This document shows, one piece after another, positions 48,401-55,073 of a stretch of DNA of 64,000 nucleotides (position 1 is the first letter of the stretch; each line of letters begins with the position of its first letter). The notes beneath the pieces were generated by a model. That model ran no database searches, was not told where the DNA came from, and saw only the letters and a list, made by a program, of their open reading frames with translations. The position numbers and the translations under genes were made by a program. This DNA comes from an uncultured Clostridia bacterium (lineage in GTDB: Bacteria; Bacillota; Clostridia; Christensenellales; Borkfalkiaceae): contig CANRDX010000003.1 of the NCBI GenBank assembly GCA_947629485.1, positions 1 to 64,000 on the forward strand. The letters are read 5' to 3'.

Positions 48401-51400
48401 CGAGGCAGGCTATGAAGCGATCACTTACACCGTCACCGTCCGCAGCGCACAGCCCGTATCGGGATTCGCAGAAGACGAGGACGGCTACTACAAGACGTAT
48501 TCCTACACCTTCGATTCGTCTGCCCAAACGCTCGATAAACTTGCAAGTTCGGGTTACGATTTCGTCGACTACACCTATAACGGGACGGCGTACAGCCAAA
48601 TCGACTCCGCTCTCATTGCGGCATTCGGCTACAAAGACGGCACGCTCACCGTCGAGTGGAAGAACAACATCGTGAACGTCACTTTTTACAGCGACTTCAA
48701 CTTTGAGGGGAGCGAGAAGCAAGATAGCGTTTCCCTGCTCTATTCCAAGACGGTGGAGTATAAAGACGGAAGTTATGCAATCGGCAGCTTCACGCTCGCG
48801 CCTACGACCCGCGACGATATCCAACAGCTCGGCTGGTGGTATCAAGACGGCGCAACGTGGCGCAACGTGACGAACGTACAGGAGTTCGTAAGTGAGAATG
48901 CCGACGAATCCACGGTCAGCCTCTACGCCATGTGGATCGAGAATATCACCGTAGGGATCACGAATTTCTCTCAAAACAATTTGATCGGCGATAGCGCAAC
49001 ACAGTATATTATTGTAGGCACAGTTCGAGGCGGCCTTCCTGCCGGCATGAAGAGCGAGGAAATTTACGGGACAGTTGGGATCTCAAAGAAAGCAACGGGA
49101 TATTATGTGCTTTATAATACGGATGGTTCCAAGAGTGATTCACCGGGCGGCTCCGAGGAGATTACGATCACCTATGAAGAAGGTAGCGATGTCGGCACTT
49201 TTTCCAGTAAGTCGATGAACTCTGCCACATTCAGCAATCTGAGTGTATTTGGAGCGCAAATTACTCCCCTGGCAGATTTCGGCGGGTTGCTCTTGACAAT
49301 GACTTTCACCTATGGCGACAATCTCTCCATATCAACCTTTGGCGGCCGTGTTGTGTCGCTTGCCACATACTCGGTGCGCTATGTAAATGAGAAGGGTGAA
49401 ACGTTAGATGAAAAGAACAATGTGCGCGTAGGATACGAAGGCAGATATGAATGTGACAAGGTAGATATTGATTTCTCGAAATTGACGATCGACAACACAG
49501 TCCGCCTCAAAGATCTCTTCCCCGATGGCGTAGCTGTTCCCGCAAAAGAGGGCTACACGGGCTATTGGATGTATAATGGTCAGCGCGTCACGGGCGACGA
49601 AAAAGTTACGGGCGATATGAATATCCAAGCCGTCTACACTGTCAATTCCTACGCGGTCGAATTCACTTCCGAGAACGGATTTGCCGATTGCGAAGAGGAG
49701 GCAAAGAGCTATCTGCAAGGCACAAAGGAACTTCCTTACGGCACGCAGATCTCCTTCGTCGCCGACGGAACCCCCGTTGAGGGTCATACTTATACGGTAG
49801 GGCTTGAAAACAACATCTTCGCCGTCCCCGCAATGGTCTATTCGGGCGCGCATGCCGAAGGCTACACGGGCAAATGGCAGCTCACCGAGACCGCCGCAGG
49901 CAAGCTCACCTTCACAGCCGTCTACGAAGCGAACCTCTACGATGTCACTTTCACGAGCGATCACGCGGTGGAGGGTTGGCAGCAGGAGGGCGACGGTTGG
50001 ACGTATTCCGCGAAGTTGCTTTACGGCTTACAGGTCACATTCTCGCTTACCGACGGTTCGTCTGTCGGTGAAGTCTACACCGTGAAAGCCGAAGAAGGGC
50101 AGATCTGCGCGCTTCCTGCTTTCCCTGTGTACCGCGAAAACGGCACGGAGTATCCCGACGTTCAAGGCTATTGGACGGCTGTGATCGACGAGGATAGCGC
50201 GGCATTCACCGCCGTCTATCGGTTGAATACGGTGTACTACAAGAGCGAAAATGCGTTCGCCACTGCGGGCGGCGAGAGCATGAAGGAAGCGACCCATCAG
50301 GTCTTGGATGTGGAAAGCTACGACTTGATCGACGTACGCTATACCCCCGACGACGAAACGCTCGAATTTGCGGGTTGGTACAACGGCGATACCGAGGTCA
50401 CAAGGATCACAAGCGACATGTTTGTTGACGGTCAGCTCACCCTCACCGCGAAGTGGGTAGAAAAACCCACGCTTAAGGTGAATTTCACGGGTGAATCGAA
50501 AATTACGGTTACATACACCGATGAGAAAGGGGAGCAGAAGACGATCACGGAAAACGGCACCTACTACATTAAGTCGGGCACAGTTGTAAGTTATACAATC
50601 AGCTCTACGGCACAGGACAATGGTCGGAACAAAGCAAGTTGGTCTTGGTCAATTACTAATGCGGCCTCGGGAAATGATAGTAAGAATGGGGATGGACCCA
50701 TGAATAATGCCACGGGATCCTTCACAATGCCAAGTTCTGGAACACAGGTGCAGTTGACGGCAACGAGTTCAAATGGAAGCTGTATCGTCGAGGGGACGCT
50801 CATCATGCTCGCAGACGGTACGCAAAAGCCTGTCGAGGAAATCACTGCCGAAGACGAGATCCTCATCTTCAACCATGAGACGGGTAAGTACGAAGCGGGC
50901 AAGATGTGGTATATCGATCATGCCGATATGGAGCGCGAATGGCATTCCATTCTCTATCTCTCCTTCTCGGACGGCACAGAGATCGGCATCTCTTACCGCC
51001 ACGCCTTCTTCGATCTCGACCTCAACAAGTATGTCTATCTGCAAGAGGATAACTACGCCGAATACTTCGGGCACAGCTTCGCGAACGTGAGTTATGTCGA
51101 AGGCGAGTTCGTCAGCGGGAGCATAGAGCTTGTGTCTGCCGAAGTGCGTATGGAGTATGTTCGCGTGTACGGTCCCATTTCGGAGTACCACTTCAACATG
51201 GTCAATGCGGGACTTCTCTCGATGCCTTCTTTCTCGGGCGGGGTCGACGGATTGATGAACTACTTTGAATATGGCGAAGGCATGAAATACGACGAGGAGA
51301 AGATGCAGGCGGATATCGAGCAATACGGCGTGTTCACCTACGAAGATTTTGCAGAGTACATCTCCGAGGAAGACTTCAACAAGACGCCTGCGAAGTGGCT

Positions 51401-51491
51401 CAAAGTCGCGATCGGAAAGGGCATGCTTACGATGGACGAGATCCTGTGGTCGATTCAGTATCTCTATCAATCGGGCGGCTTTACAGAGTAA
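36414..51491 (+). CDS. Giant (5,025 aa) N-terminally anchored repeat protein with C-terminal Hint domain
   Basis: Single uninterrupted ORF; N-terminal basic region plus one TM; ~12-13 modules of ~200 aa; InlB-like beta-repeats; terminal SCIVEGTLIMLADGTQKPVEEI..YRHAFF..YHFNMVNAGLL Hint motifs. Confidence 0.9.
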   Translation: MSRRVRRRSNKVTYTQYTVATRDRHWGACMKFVAVFSALAVVGVAGGSIIAAFTKTADRNAVDLEYGSVMTRVEEGEKFSIDQYNGYAVDPNGGDDADINLKTSTLAAEDPHGYTAVGIFARLNWNFAQQTRWNGEYHGKVNTVVEQDVQTYKYYKDGMLLSADLTTSSLVNSASQFCYLKDQDRVIWRKPVGGPSTYNGMDTEWSTGEPYSSMTISGEDGFKSQNGLPAYELSVYVIEGRTVESADVVELDDGRFKVTFVMNPKNWTETDENGNEIVKGANAYYINQMIFTGGLPEAPTFSSLTVSFIFDENWVTYASEVSEAYSAAYGPINAPCTAWGKTEYEYGNDLEFPTAYEDYFQHWADAEIDVAPPKKEITAVNCLAEAFGGLLAHPSALTLDLTVNGEKQSATAFLDLSKTDLSAFDLNALEARVGLGALNIWIENGKAYVKYGDLKVSLSLGELVGFFTSSSEGEAGGGLDTDALLAALGEGQFIVSETSAELHSVLPLLGLDIPVDFYFAIDGEQKITLDRAEARIEAGGQTIGAVIKFGGTPIAALGEEEKAAYPELMPYIAGLKDVFSSDFFRLDIGYNSKDISVMGAVDIAKSPLAVQGSLTVSLPAGEASKTLRFLYREGDVCLDLDGIKIKANVADAVELIKQYADLPDLGEGLSLDLGKLVSTVLSEEFAANLSSREEDSAFRILVRGTELLGALGLEFDLGDLSVTATPNSLALGALGATLSLTAGDPFEAGTAEGYTDLLPYAAQIAELVAGGFLHADVTYSSDTLSVSGGLDLDIRSLSAKAQFTLSYAGSEKTLDAIYANGALYLTVDGLHIKADAAGAVELVGQFVDLPESGDATDLVSKLFSLDFSELLSFGEEEETLRLTVAGTELLTALGLDFDLGSVELTVGGGRIGVSAMNATVEIAKGNAFSFDTAGYAEIVPYAETLIEIYRSGYLHADLSYEIAGLTIGGEADLDLQTFDVAAALTLSYKSASKKVDILYTQGNIFIGVDQLRLSVNAEEAAALLSDFIRLENNIEAEAALSALFAQDFSELIPELWESDDVLHITLASGKLLELFGLEFDLGDVRLAVDGDGATIKLGSAVITAHAGKAFEKDTENYLDITQYLNVVNEFAGAEALTLDVAYNGEDLTISGAVDIMLDGSAAKGDLTLAYRNKENQPVDHALFLLYSKEENALYLSIDGVKVKADVDEALSLIKELVRSDEKATQGEKTRRTRADEDMGAPLDEEALTVLEKLLSFDLGKFFALTERTEEEGGVLSLTVKGTELLSALGASFDLGDVKIELDQKGHIALSAIGGKLTLAVRAGETFEKTPTDGYIDIVKYGRDLADLFSNRTYKIAASYADETFKVRADVSFDTTSKIVEGDLILIYNSAAKEASFVYENGYFYLDLGGTYKIKTKTAGAVALIAGYLGLSETEGVEFQSLTKALDVSLDGLLTLGEKKEGEVNVLTVLLDGTALLKALGVNFDLGNVDLQIAADFLYVSVKGVSCEVTGSSRELSGLQSGAEADYTDLSEYVDSLVNVFKHDYLTLTVSYDDGKGVAVNGKVCIDMKGKQARADIEVTANGMDFRLGIAYDEGGVIYLDLDGAKIKAQSQELLDLIKDLFTKKETSRARQTRAVRTVADTPAPAALTEEQKSKLLDVLETLLSLNLDDYFELAESGEKDSLTLTVQGTELLSKLLKKDVKLGEVTVKVEKNGGLTLTVLGAEITATGGDTAFTLFDEGDGKDDYADVVTYVGYLTELFKSENLKLHIEKLTVQAGETEISASGDIEIKTDGTLAGGTLTLKAGEKSFTLTLYYEKADENILYIKLGEIKLQASIEGIKALVEKLQNKQPAAARALRIAAAVAEGSLFGVDIGEEGTFSLAADGEKLMKLFGSDIKLGEIGLEIAEGQLGISLTAEKFSLDATLSAATSITFDTPENKADYIDVVKYLDFAVELFRNRTYTVDVSYQKGEFTLAGKVLFDTTDKTATASLNLGYKNANKHVDLIYKDSFLYLTLAREEGKDDFKFKANTASAVALILGYLGVSGTGDLPSMEMPEDVFADLFQDFDDLIALSEEKDVLTILLDGTQLFEKLKVSLGDFKLGDIGVQLQKDSLTLSVLEAHLTVSGSQEPLSVTLNEADYTDLSEYVDSLVNVFKHDYLTLTVSYDDGKGVAVNGKVCIDMKGKQARADIEVTANGMDFRLGIAYDEGGVIYLDLDGAKIKAQSQELLDLIKDLFTKKETSRARQTRAVRTVADTPAPAALTEEQKSKLLDVLETLLSLNLDDYFELAESGEKDSLTLTVQGTELLSKLLKKDVKLGEVTVKVEKNGGLTLTVLGAKITATGSDDAFPLFDEGEGAENYTDVLQYVQWASAIFSSKAKAIGVTIKAGELTIDVTLDVVEGNTFMKGTIELGYRSASQTFNFIYNRNDGEDNTEGWLYLDLGGVKVKAKTEDIVALFKSVFSSVSGSEAGKTETIAFGYAVAVISEAETISFESFDTFSLTEEGGVLMLSVSGKALMSLLGEKVQSLLGEKFALESVGLSVSEKKFSVSADASASGKDIALDVSVSKSEKDALTDEDTKDLSSYIDVFKYGRMVKEIFASNTLQAELTATIGGQKLTLSLKFKKDFSMAQGTLSIGTVDLDLIYVLKDRSDGTDEKDVVIYLQAGNNVKLMANVSEVIRIIKDEKAKKEARGRIAPIALSDEDMDTLERLLTLNFGKVFELKETLAAAADESDSLAITVATADLLNAFGVNFDLGNVMITIEEGSIVLELPDKVRAELYGATKNITIAEPEKGEYHDITPIVKRVVDLIEAQAIEFAGELSFGDTNIVVEQAVFTWREDEEKQFYLKGGVGDLVLELSIVGEHAKLKVGSFGIEFNFSDIGDLIDGIKALVERVKTTIGKVKENISGKADRAELITSLEGVVKVLNNLIDILKGGEEAAGAAASARAVYEGGGLLLAPAALKPDDAKEMLLSFTLGKIAIDLFDETGYEERGLLGVVLTVGDKSAPVLTASVDTAVFKGTIPELTGEFYQLSEFTKILGFVGDAVALVAEPTLTAQIGGSVTSTNTAMYTSGLKYNVTGNMQYASGGSFPVHIDMDGNNLWVNAGLFVHFKLFLEAGETSDNSLKNLYLDILILDVDPSGKEDDTLDFYITVSEIGDPTKTGYDPLKLYAPADEVMTILSSVAAMTGLDAVTYVNEYLIRPWIDEEMVARFNGLGESLIATLINSLLKDDGQAAEGAAAIANGETVPADVFGITFDGLTLNFRSETDEEGVSRLTLFGVENAWNGDKTEKTDLTFEFSREEIAEQDRPADVADYFLIEGVDELLLALARTATHGVTADGQRANSFAETARYVREENFYIDGSISLKANLSFIPGLSLVNYDIQDLAVEVIFDENAKVGLKLHYKLPRLHEVVDIINADTEVDFMLNGGMVFIKRVVTTDSDGKALPAPEVIYRAMPLENFSKTALEQINFMFNFGSTIADAISGSSGGGTTTAEAYDLGALFRSYVTQCSYHFAENGDHSWQLVINGETLTKNVNQVDLHEITVDLGLQEKLIRTLGLKTSVSLAGILEADVEGALRLRNPQGLMDEGVERKTTDIETPMRGGMADAIESADWTAKNYLEGEYTEVTYMLGDEKIGEPQGIFFDRTTKQFYTSLKYPEFTEEQLSRNLGHTLKWQEIAPEDYKPGMTVYARYSPNTYRITLESEIQFEGAELGSDGIWRKVVEWTFTSSFAFPAAADGKVRIVGFTFNGDELETSASTWEFLRALGDGAELIFTAACEDIVYTVTFDMNGTTKTATGKYGETIPYPDTDDTKTGYSFEKWSETLATFGEIWDRHGNVTEFTVTASYTPNTYTVTLVSDYMITFDGFNFEERGDGQYYATYSFIFDTEVKLPTLNDGTQLYVLNGFTLDGDETNTTYTQIPNVARDMVLTAVWAERGVDVVFGEETVNRHIGETIQESEIPAAPAKDGYRAYWTLNGEELSGTYTLNEEDIGEDGKITFEAGYEAITYTVTVRSAQPVSGFAEDEDGYYKTYSYTFDSSAQTLDKLASSGYDFVDYTYNGTAYSQIDSALIAAFGYKDGTLTVEWKNNIVNVTFYSDFNFEGSEKQDSVSLLYSKTVEYKDGSYAIGSFTLAPTTRDDIQQLGWWYQDGATWRNVTNVQEFVSENADESTVSLYAMWIENITVGITNFSQNNLIGDSATQYIIVGTVRGGLPAGMKSEEIYGTVGISKKATGYYVLYNTDGSKSDSPGGSEEITITYEEGSDVGTFSSKSMNSATFSNLSVFGAQITPLADFGGLLLTMTFTYGDNLSISTFGGRVVSLATYSVRYVNEKGETLDEKNNVRVGYEGRYECDKVDIDFSKLTIDNTVRLKDLFPDGVAVPAKEGYTGYWMYNGQRVTGDEKVTGDMNIQAVYTVNSYAVEFTSENGFADCEEEAKSYLQGTKELPYGTQISFVADGTPVEGHTYTVGLENNIFAVPAMVYSGAHAEGYTGKWQLTETAAGKLTFTAVYEANLYDVTFTSDHAVEGWQQEGDGWTYSAKLLYGLQVTFSLTDGSSVGEVYTVKAEEGQICALPAFPVYRENGTEYPDVQGYWTAVIDEDSAAFTAVYRLNTVYYKSENAFATAGGESMKEATHQVLDVESYDLIDVRYTPDDETLEFAGWYNGDTEVTRITSDMFVDGQLTLTAKWVEKPTLKVNFTGESKITVTYTDEKGEQKTITENGTYYIKSGTVVSYTISSTAQDNGRNKASWSWSITNAASGNDSKNGDGPMNNATGSFTMPSSGTQVQLTATSSNGSCIVEGTLIMLADGTQKPVEEITAEDEILIFNHETGKYEAGKMWYIDHADMEREWHSILYLSFSDGTEIGISYRHAFFDLDLNKYVYLQEDNYAEYFGHSFANVSYVEGEFVSGSIELVSAEVRMEYVRVYGPISEYHFNMVNAGLLSMPSFSGGVDGLMNYFEYGEGMKYDEEKMQADIEQYGVFTYEDFAEYISEEDFNKTPAKWLKVAIGKGMLTMDEILWSIQYLYQSGGFTE
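40982..41602 (+). repeat. ~620-bp near-identical intragenic repeat, copy 1
   Basis: DYTDLSEYVDSLVNVFKHDY...LTLTVLGAxITATG; matches 42821-43441 with a fixed 1839-bp offset. Confidence 0.95.
42821..43441 (+). repeat. ~620-bp near-identical intragenic repeat, copy 2
   Basis: Same as 40982-41602 with a few silent changes near the 5' end. Confidence 0.95.
50781..51240 (+). other. Hint (hedgehog/intein) domain-encoding segment of the giant ORF
   Basis: Block A C-IVEGTLIMLADGTQKPVEEI; block B-like ISYRHAFFD; block F/G-like EYVRVYGPISEYHFNMVNAGLLS; Cys codon TGT at 50781-50783. Confidence 0.8.
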
Positions 51492-51499
51492 AATAAAAG

Positions 51500-51522
51500 G
51501 CGCGGGGCGAAAAGCCCCGCGC
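51500..51522 (+). terminator. Intrinsic terminator after the giant gene
   Basis: GCGCGGGGC-gaaa-GCCCCGCGC. Confidence 0.6.
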
Positions 51523-51794
51523 TTATGCTATATTTCGTCGTATCGTCGCCGTACGTCTTAACGTGTCTCAACGCGTCATTCCGCCCTGCCTGCATGTCTC
51601 GATATGTCATTCCGAGGCTCGTAGAGCCGAGAGAATCCCCTAAATGAAAACACGGACTTCGTATCAGGGGATACACTCGCCCACTTCGTCTTTTTGTGGG
51701 AGCCTCTTGATATTAGTAAGTCCTCAGCGGCGATCCAAAATCCTCAACGAAATTCAAAGGAAAAGAGAGAGGTGTTTACCTCTCTCTTTTCCTT

Positions 51795-51870
<76 letters not shown>

Positions 51871-52077
51871 AAAATTTGTGAAATGAATTGCTATTCGCAT
51901 GCGAACCTACTGCCCCGCGCGCACCATTCTCGACTAAGCGCGGCACGAGCCGCAGGCGAAGTAGCTACATCGGCATAAATGCCAACATTTCAACTACCTA
52001 ATCAGTATAGTAAAATCCGCGCATTTCGTCAAGCGATAATGCGCGGATTTCGTAAAATTACACAAAGAAATTTTCAT

Positions 52078-52830
52078 TCAGGTCATGATGTCTTGGAGCA
52101 GATCGCGCATATCGTACGATCCCGCGGGCTTATCCACGACCCACGCGGCCGCGCGCAGCGCCCCGACCGCAAAGATCTTTCTGCTCCTTGCCGAATGGGT
52201 GAGGGTGACGATCTCGTCCTCTCCCGCGAACATCACTTCGTGCTCCCCGATGATATTTCCGCCCCGCACGGCATGAATGCCAATTTCGCTCGTTCGGCGC
52301 GCTCCGCAGGCACCATGTCTGCCATAGACCTCAAAAAATGCCTTTCCGCGGGCGGAAGTTACGGCGTTCGCGAGCATGAGCGCGGTGCCCGAGGGGGCGT
52401 CTTTTTTTCGATTGTGATGCCGTTCGACGATCTCCGCGTCGAAATCCGATAAGAAGTGCGCCGCTCTTTCCGTCAGAAATTGCAGCAAGCCGATCCCAAG
52501 CGAAAAATTCCCCGATCGGAAGATGGGGATCTCCTTCTGAACGTCTCGGATGAGAAGTTCGTCCGTCGCGCCGTACCCCGTCGTGCCGAGCACAAACGGA
52601 AGCCGCCTTTTTTGCGCGAACGCCAACCGTTCCCCGAGGCCGTTCGGCGAGGAGAAGTCGATCAAAACGTCCGCCTTCTCTATGGCGCTTTCAAGATTTG
52701 CATAGAGGGGGAAGGGAGCGTTGCCCTCGGCGATATCCACTCCGCAGGCGATCTCGTCGCCGCGTTCCTTCGCACACTCGGCGATCGCCCGTCCCATTCT
52801 TCCCATCGCGCCGCACAGAATGATCTTCAC
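52078..52830 (-). CDS. dapB: 4-hydroxy-tetrahydrodipicolinate reductase
   Basis: GTG start; VKIILCGAMGRMGRAI, LIDFSSPNG, ERHHNRKKDAPSGTA. Confidence 0.93.
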   Translation of the reverse strand: MKIILCGAMGRMGRAIAECAKERGDEIACGVDIAEGNAPFPLYANLESAIEKADVLIDFSSPNGLGERLAFAQKRRLPFVLGTTGYGATDELLIRDVQKEIPIFRSGNFSLGIGLLQFLTERAAHFLSDFDAEIVERHHNRKKDAPSGTALMLANAVTSARGKAFFEVYGRHGACGARRTSEIGIHAVRGGNIIGEHEVMFAGEDEIVTLTHSARSRKIFAVGALRAAAWVVDKPAGSYDMRDLLQDIMT

Positions 52831-53717
52831 GGGCGCACCTCCAATCCGAACGCCTTCATCGCCTCCGAAAGAATGGCGCGGTGCTCCTCTTCGAGAGGGG
52901 TAAGAGGCGCGCGGGGCACGCCTGCGCGGAACCCGAGAAGATTCATGCCCTCCTTCACGGGAATGGGATTGACTTCGCAAAAGCACGCTTTCGCGAGGGG
53001 GAGGAGCGCGTCGGAAATGCGGACGGCGCGGTCGAGCTGCTCGGAAAACACGGCGGAAGTGAGTTCTTTCACCGCCTGCGGCGCGAGATTGGAGACGACG
53101 GAGATGACTGCCGCACCGCCCGCGCACAGAATGGGCAGGTCGAGAAGATCGTCGCCCGAGTAGACGTCGCACTTCCCGCGCACGCGGCGCAATGTTTCGA
53201 GGGTGAGCGCCATGTTTCCGCCGGCGTCCTTGATCCCCGCGAAATTTTTCATTTCGGAAAGGGCTTCCGCCGTCTCGGGAAGAATGGTGACGCCCGTTCG
53301 CGAGGGCACGTTATAGGCGATGACGGGGATATCCACGGAGCCGCAGATCGCGCCGTAGTAGGCGATAAGCCCCGCCTGCGTACACTTATTGTAATAGGGC
53401 GTGACGCAGAGGATCGCGTCCGCCCCAAGCTTCTCCGCTTCTCGCGCATTTTGCACCGCGCGCTGTGTGGAATTGCTCCCCGCGCCCACGACGATCTTTG
53501 CGCGCCCCTTCGCCGTTTCGACCGCACATTTCACAAGATCTGCGCGCTCTGTCTCGGACATGGTGGCAGGCTCGCCCGTCGTGCCGAGCACGACAAACGC
53601 GTCCGTCCCCGCATTTATCTGGTACTCTGCCATTTGGCGGAAGCTCTCGAAATCAACCCCGTCTTTTGTGAAGGGCGTGATCATAGCCGTCGCGCTCCCT
53701 CTTAAAAATCCCTTCAT
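52827..53717 (-). CDS. dapA: 4-hydroxy-tetrahydrodipicolinate synthase
   Basis: GTTGEPATMSETER, YNVPSRTGV, FAGIKDAGGN, VYSGDD. Confidence 0.94.
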   Translation of the reverse strand: MKGFLRGSATAMITPFTKDGVDFESFRQMAEYQINAGTDAFVVLGTTGEPATMSETERADLVKCAVETAKGRAKIVVGAGSNSTQRAVQNAREAEKLGADAILCVTPYYNKCTQAGLIAYYGAICGSVDIPVIAYNVPSRTGVTILPETAEALSEMKNFAGIKDAGGNMALTLETLRRVRGKCDVYSGDDLLDLPILCAGGAAVISVVSNLAPQAVKELTSAVFSEQLDRAVRISDALLPLAKACFCEVNPIPVKEGMNLLGFRAGVPRAPLTPLEEEHRAILSEAMKAFGLEVRP

Positions 53718-53788
53718 GAAATTCTCCTTATCCTATGGAATAAGGATATGAGGGAAGGGGGGAATTTGTGAATTTTCACAAAAGAGCG

Positions 53789-54871
53789 TCAGTCGAAATA
53801 TCCTTTCGCGGCGATCAATTCGGCGAGAAGCACGGCGCCGCCCGCGGCGCCGCGGAGCGTGTTGTGCGAGAAGCCGATGAATTTCCAATCGAACACGCGA
53901 TCCTCGCGCAGCCGTCCCGCCGTGATCGCCATGCCGTTTTCGCACATTCTGTCGAGCGCGGGCTGCGGGCGATCGTCGTTTTCGAGATAGTGGATGAACT
54001 TGCGGGGCGCGGAGGGGAGGCGCAGCCGCTGCGGTTCGCCCTCAAAGCTATCCCATGCGGCGAGGATCTCCTCGCGCGCGGGCTTTTGCCGAAACTTTGC
54101 AAACGCCGCCGCGGTGTGCCCGTCGGAGATGGGCACGCGCACGCACTGCGCCGTGATCGCGGGAAGCGCGGCGGGTTCGATTTTACCGTGCACGAAGTCG
54201 CCCCAGATCTTCAACGGCTCGTTTTCGCTCTTTTCCTCCTCGCCGCCGATGTAGGGAATGAGATTATCGAAAATTTCCGGCATCGTCTCAAACGTCTTTC
54301 CCGCGCCCGAGATCGCCTGATAGGTGCAGACGGCGACCTTCTCCAATCCGAATTTTCTCAAAGGACTTAAAAGGGGAACGTAGGATTGCAGCGAACAGTT
54401 GCTCTTGACGGCGATAAAGCCCCGTTTTACGCCCAATCTTCTCCTCTGCGCCTCGATCGCGCAAAGATGCTGTGCGTTGATCTCCGGAATGATCATGGGC
54501 ACGTCGAGCGTAAAGCGGTGCGCGGAGTTATTGGAGATCACGGGGATCTCGTGCCTTGCGTAGCTTTCTTCGAGGGCGGCAGTTTCCGCTTTGGGCAGAT
54601 TGACCGCGCAGAAGACGAGATCGACGTCGGAAGCGTGCGCGGCGGCGTCGGCGCCGTCCGCTACGATCATCGACTGCGCATAGCGGGGAACGGGACTGCT
54701 CTGCGCCCACCTGTCGGCGACGGCTTCGCCATACGTCTTTCCCGCAGTCTTTGCGCTTGCCATAAGAAGTACGGGCCGAAACCACGGGTGATCTTCGAGG
54801 AGCAGAACCAATTTCTGTCCGACCGTCCCCGTCGCGCCCACAATGCCGACTCTGTATTTTTCTTTTCCCAT
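53789..54871 (-). CDS. asd: Aspartate-semialdehyde dehydrogenase
   Basis: VGIVGATGTVGQKL, SNCSLQ active-site region, AISGAGKTFE. Confidence 0.93.
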   Translation of the reverse strand: MGKEKYRVGIVGATGTVGQKLVLLLEDHPWFRPVLLMASAKTAGKTYGEAVADRWAQSSPVPRYAQSMIVADGADAAAHASDVDLVFCAVNLPKAETAALEESYARHEIPVISNNSAHRFTLDVPMIIPEINAQHLCAIEAQRRRLGVKRGFIAVKSNCSLQSYVPLLSPLRKFGLEKVAVCTYQAISGAGKTFETMPEIFDNLIPYIGGEEEKSENEPLKIWGDFVHGKIEPAALPAITAQCVRVPISDGHTAAAFAKFRQKPAREEILAAWDSFEGEPQRLRLPSAPRKFIHYLENDDRPQPALDRMCENGMAITAGRLREDRVFDWKFIGFSHNTLRGAAGGAVLLAELIAAKGYFD

Positions 54872-55073
54872 TCCTTCTCTCCCGTGTGCGCCTTAGAAAA
54901 AAGCGCAGCGCAACATGAAATATTTTAACATAGCGGGGCAGAAATTACAATAAAATTTTCAAAGAAAAAGCCGATCGTAAATTTTACCCCGAATTCTGTT
55001 GAGTTTTTATTCCGTTTATGTTACAATAATATGCGGCGGTGCGCCGCCGAAAGCAAACAAAGCGGAGTTTACT

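Noticed and set aside
36336-48974. Very long antisense ORFs (1331, 886 and 1539 aa) opposite the giant gene
   Set aside because: They mirror the repeat structure and GC-rich codon periodicity of the sense strand, have Asp/Arg/His-rich low-complexity translations without domain motifs or RBS, and are explained by lack of stops in the complementary frame
50781-51491. Splicing intein within a host protein
   Set aside because: No C-terminal HN plus Cys/Ser/Thr junction and no C-extein homologous to a known host; the domain is at the protein terminus
51600-51790. Mobile element or gene between the giant ORF and tRNA-Thr
   Set aside because: Only short intergenic repeat-like text (tcattccgaggctcgtagagccgagagaatccccta) and no transposase or integrase; left as unclassified spacer
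52456-53705. 235- and 274-aa plus-strand ORFs opposite dapB/dapA
   Set aside because: Shadow ORFs; minus-strand DapA/DapB motifs are definitive
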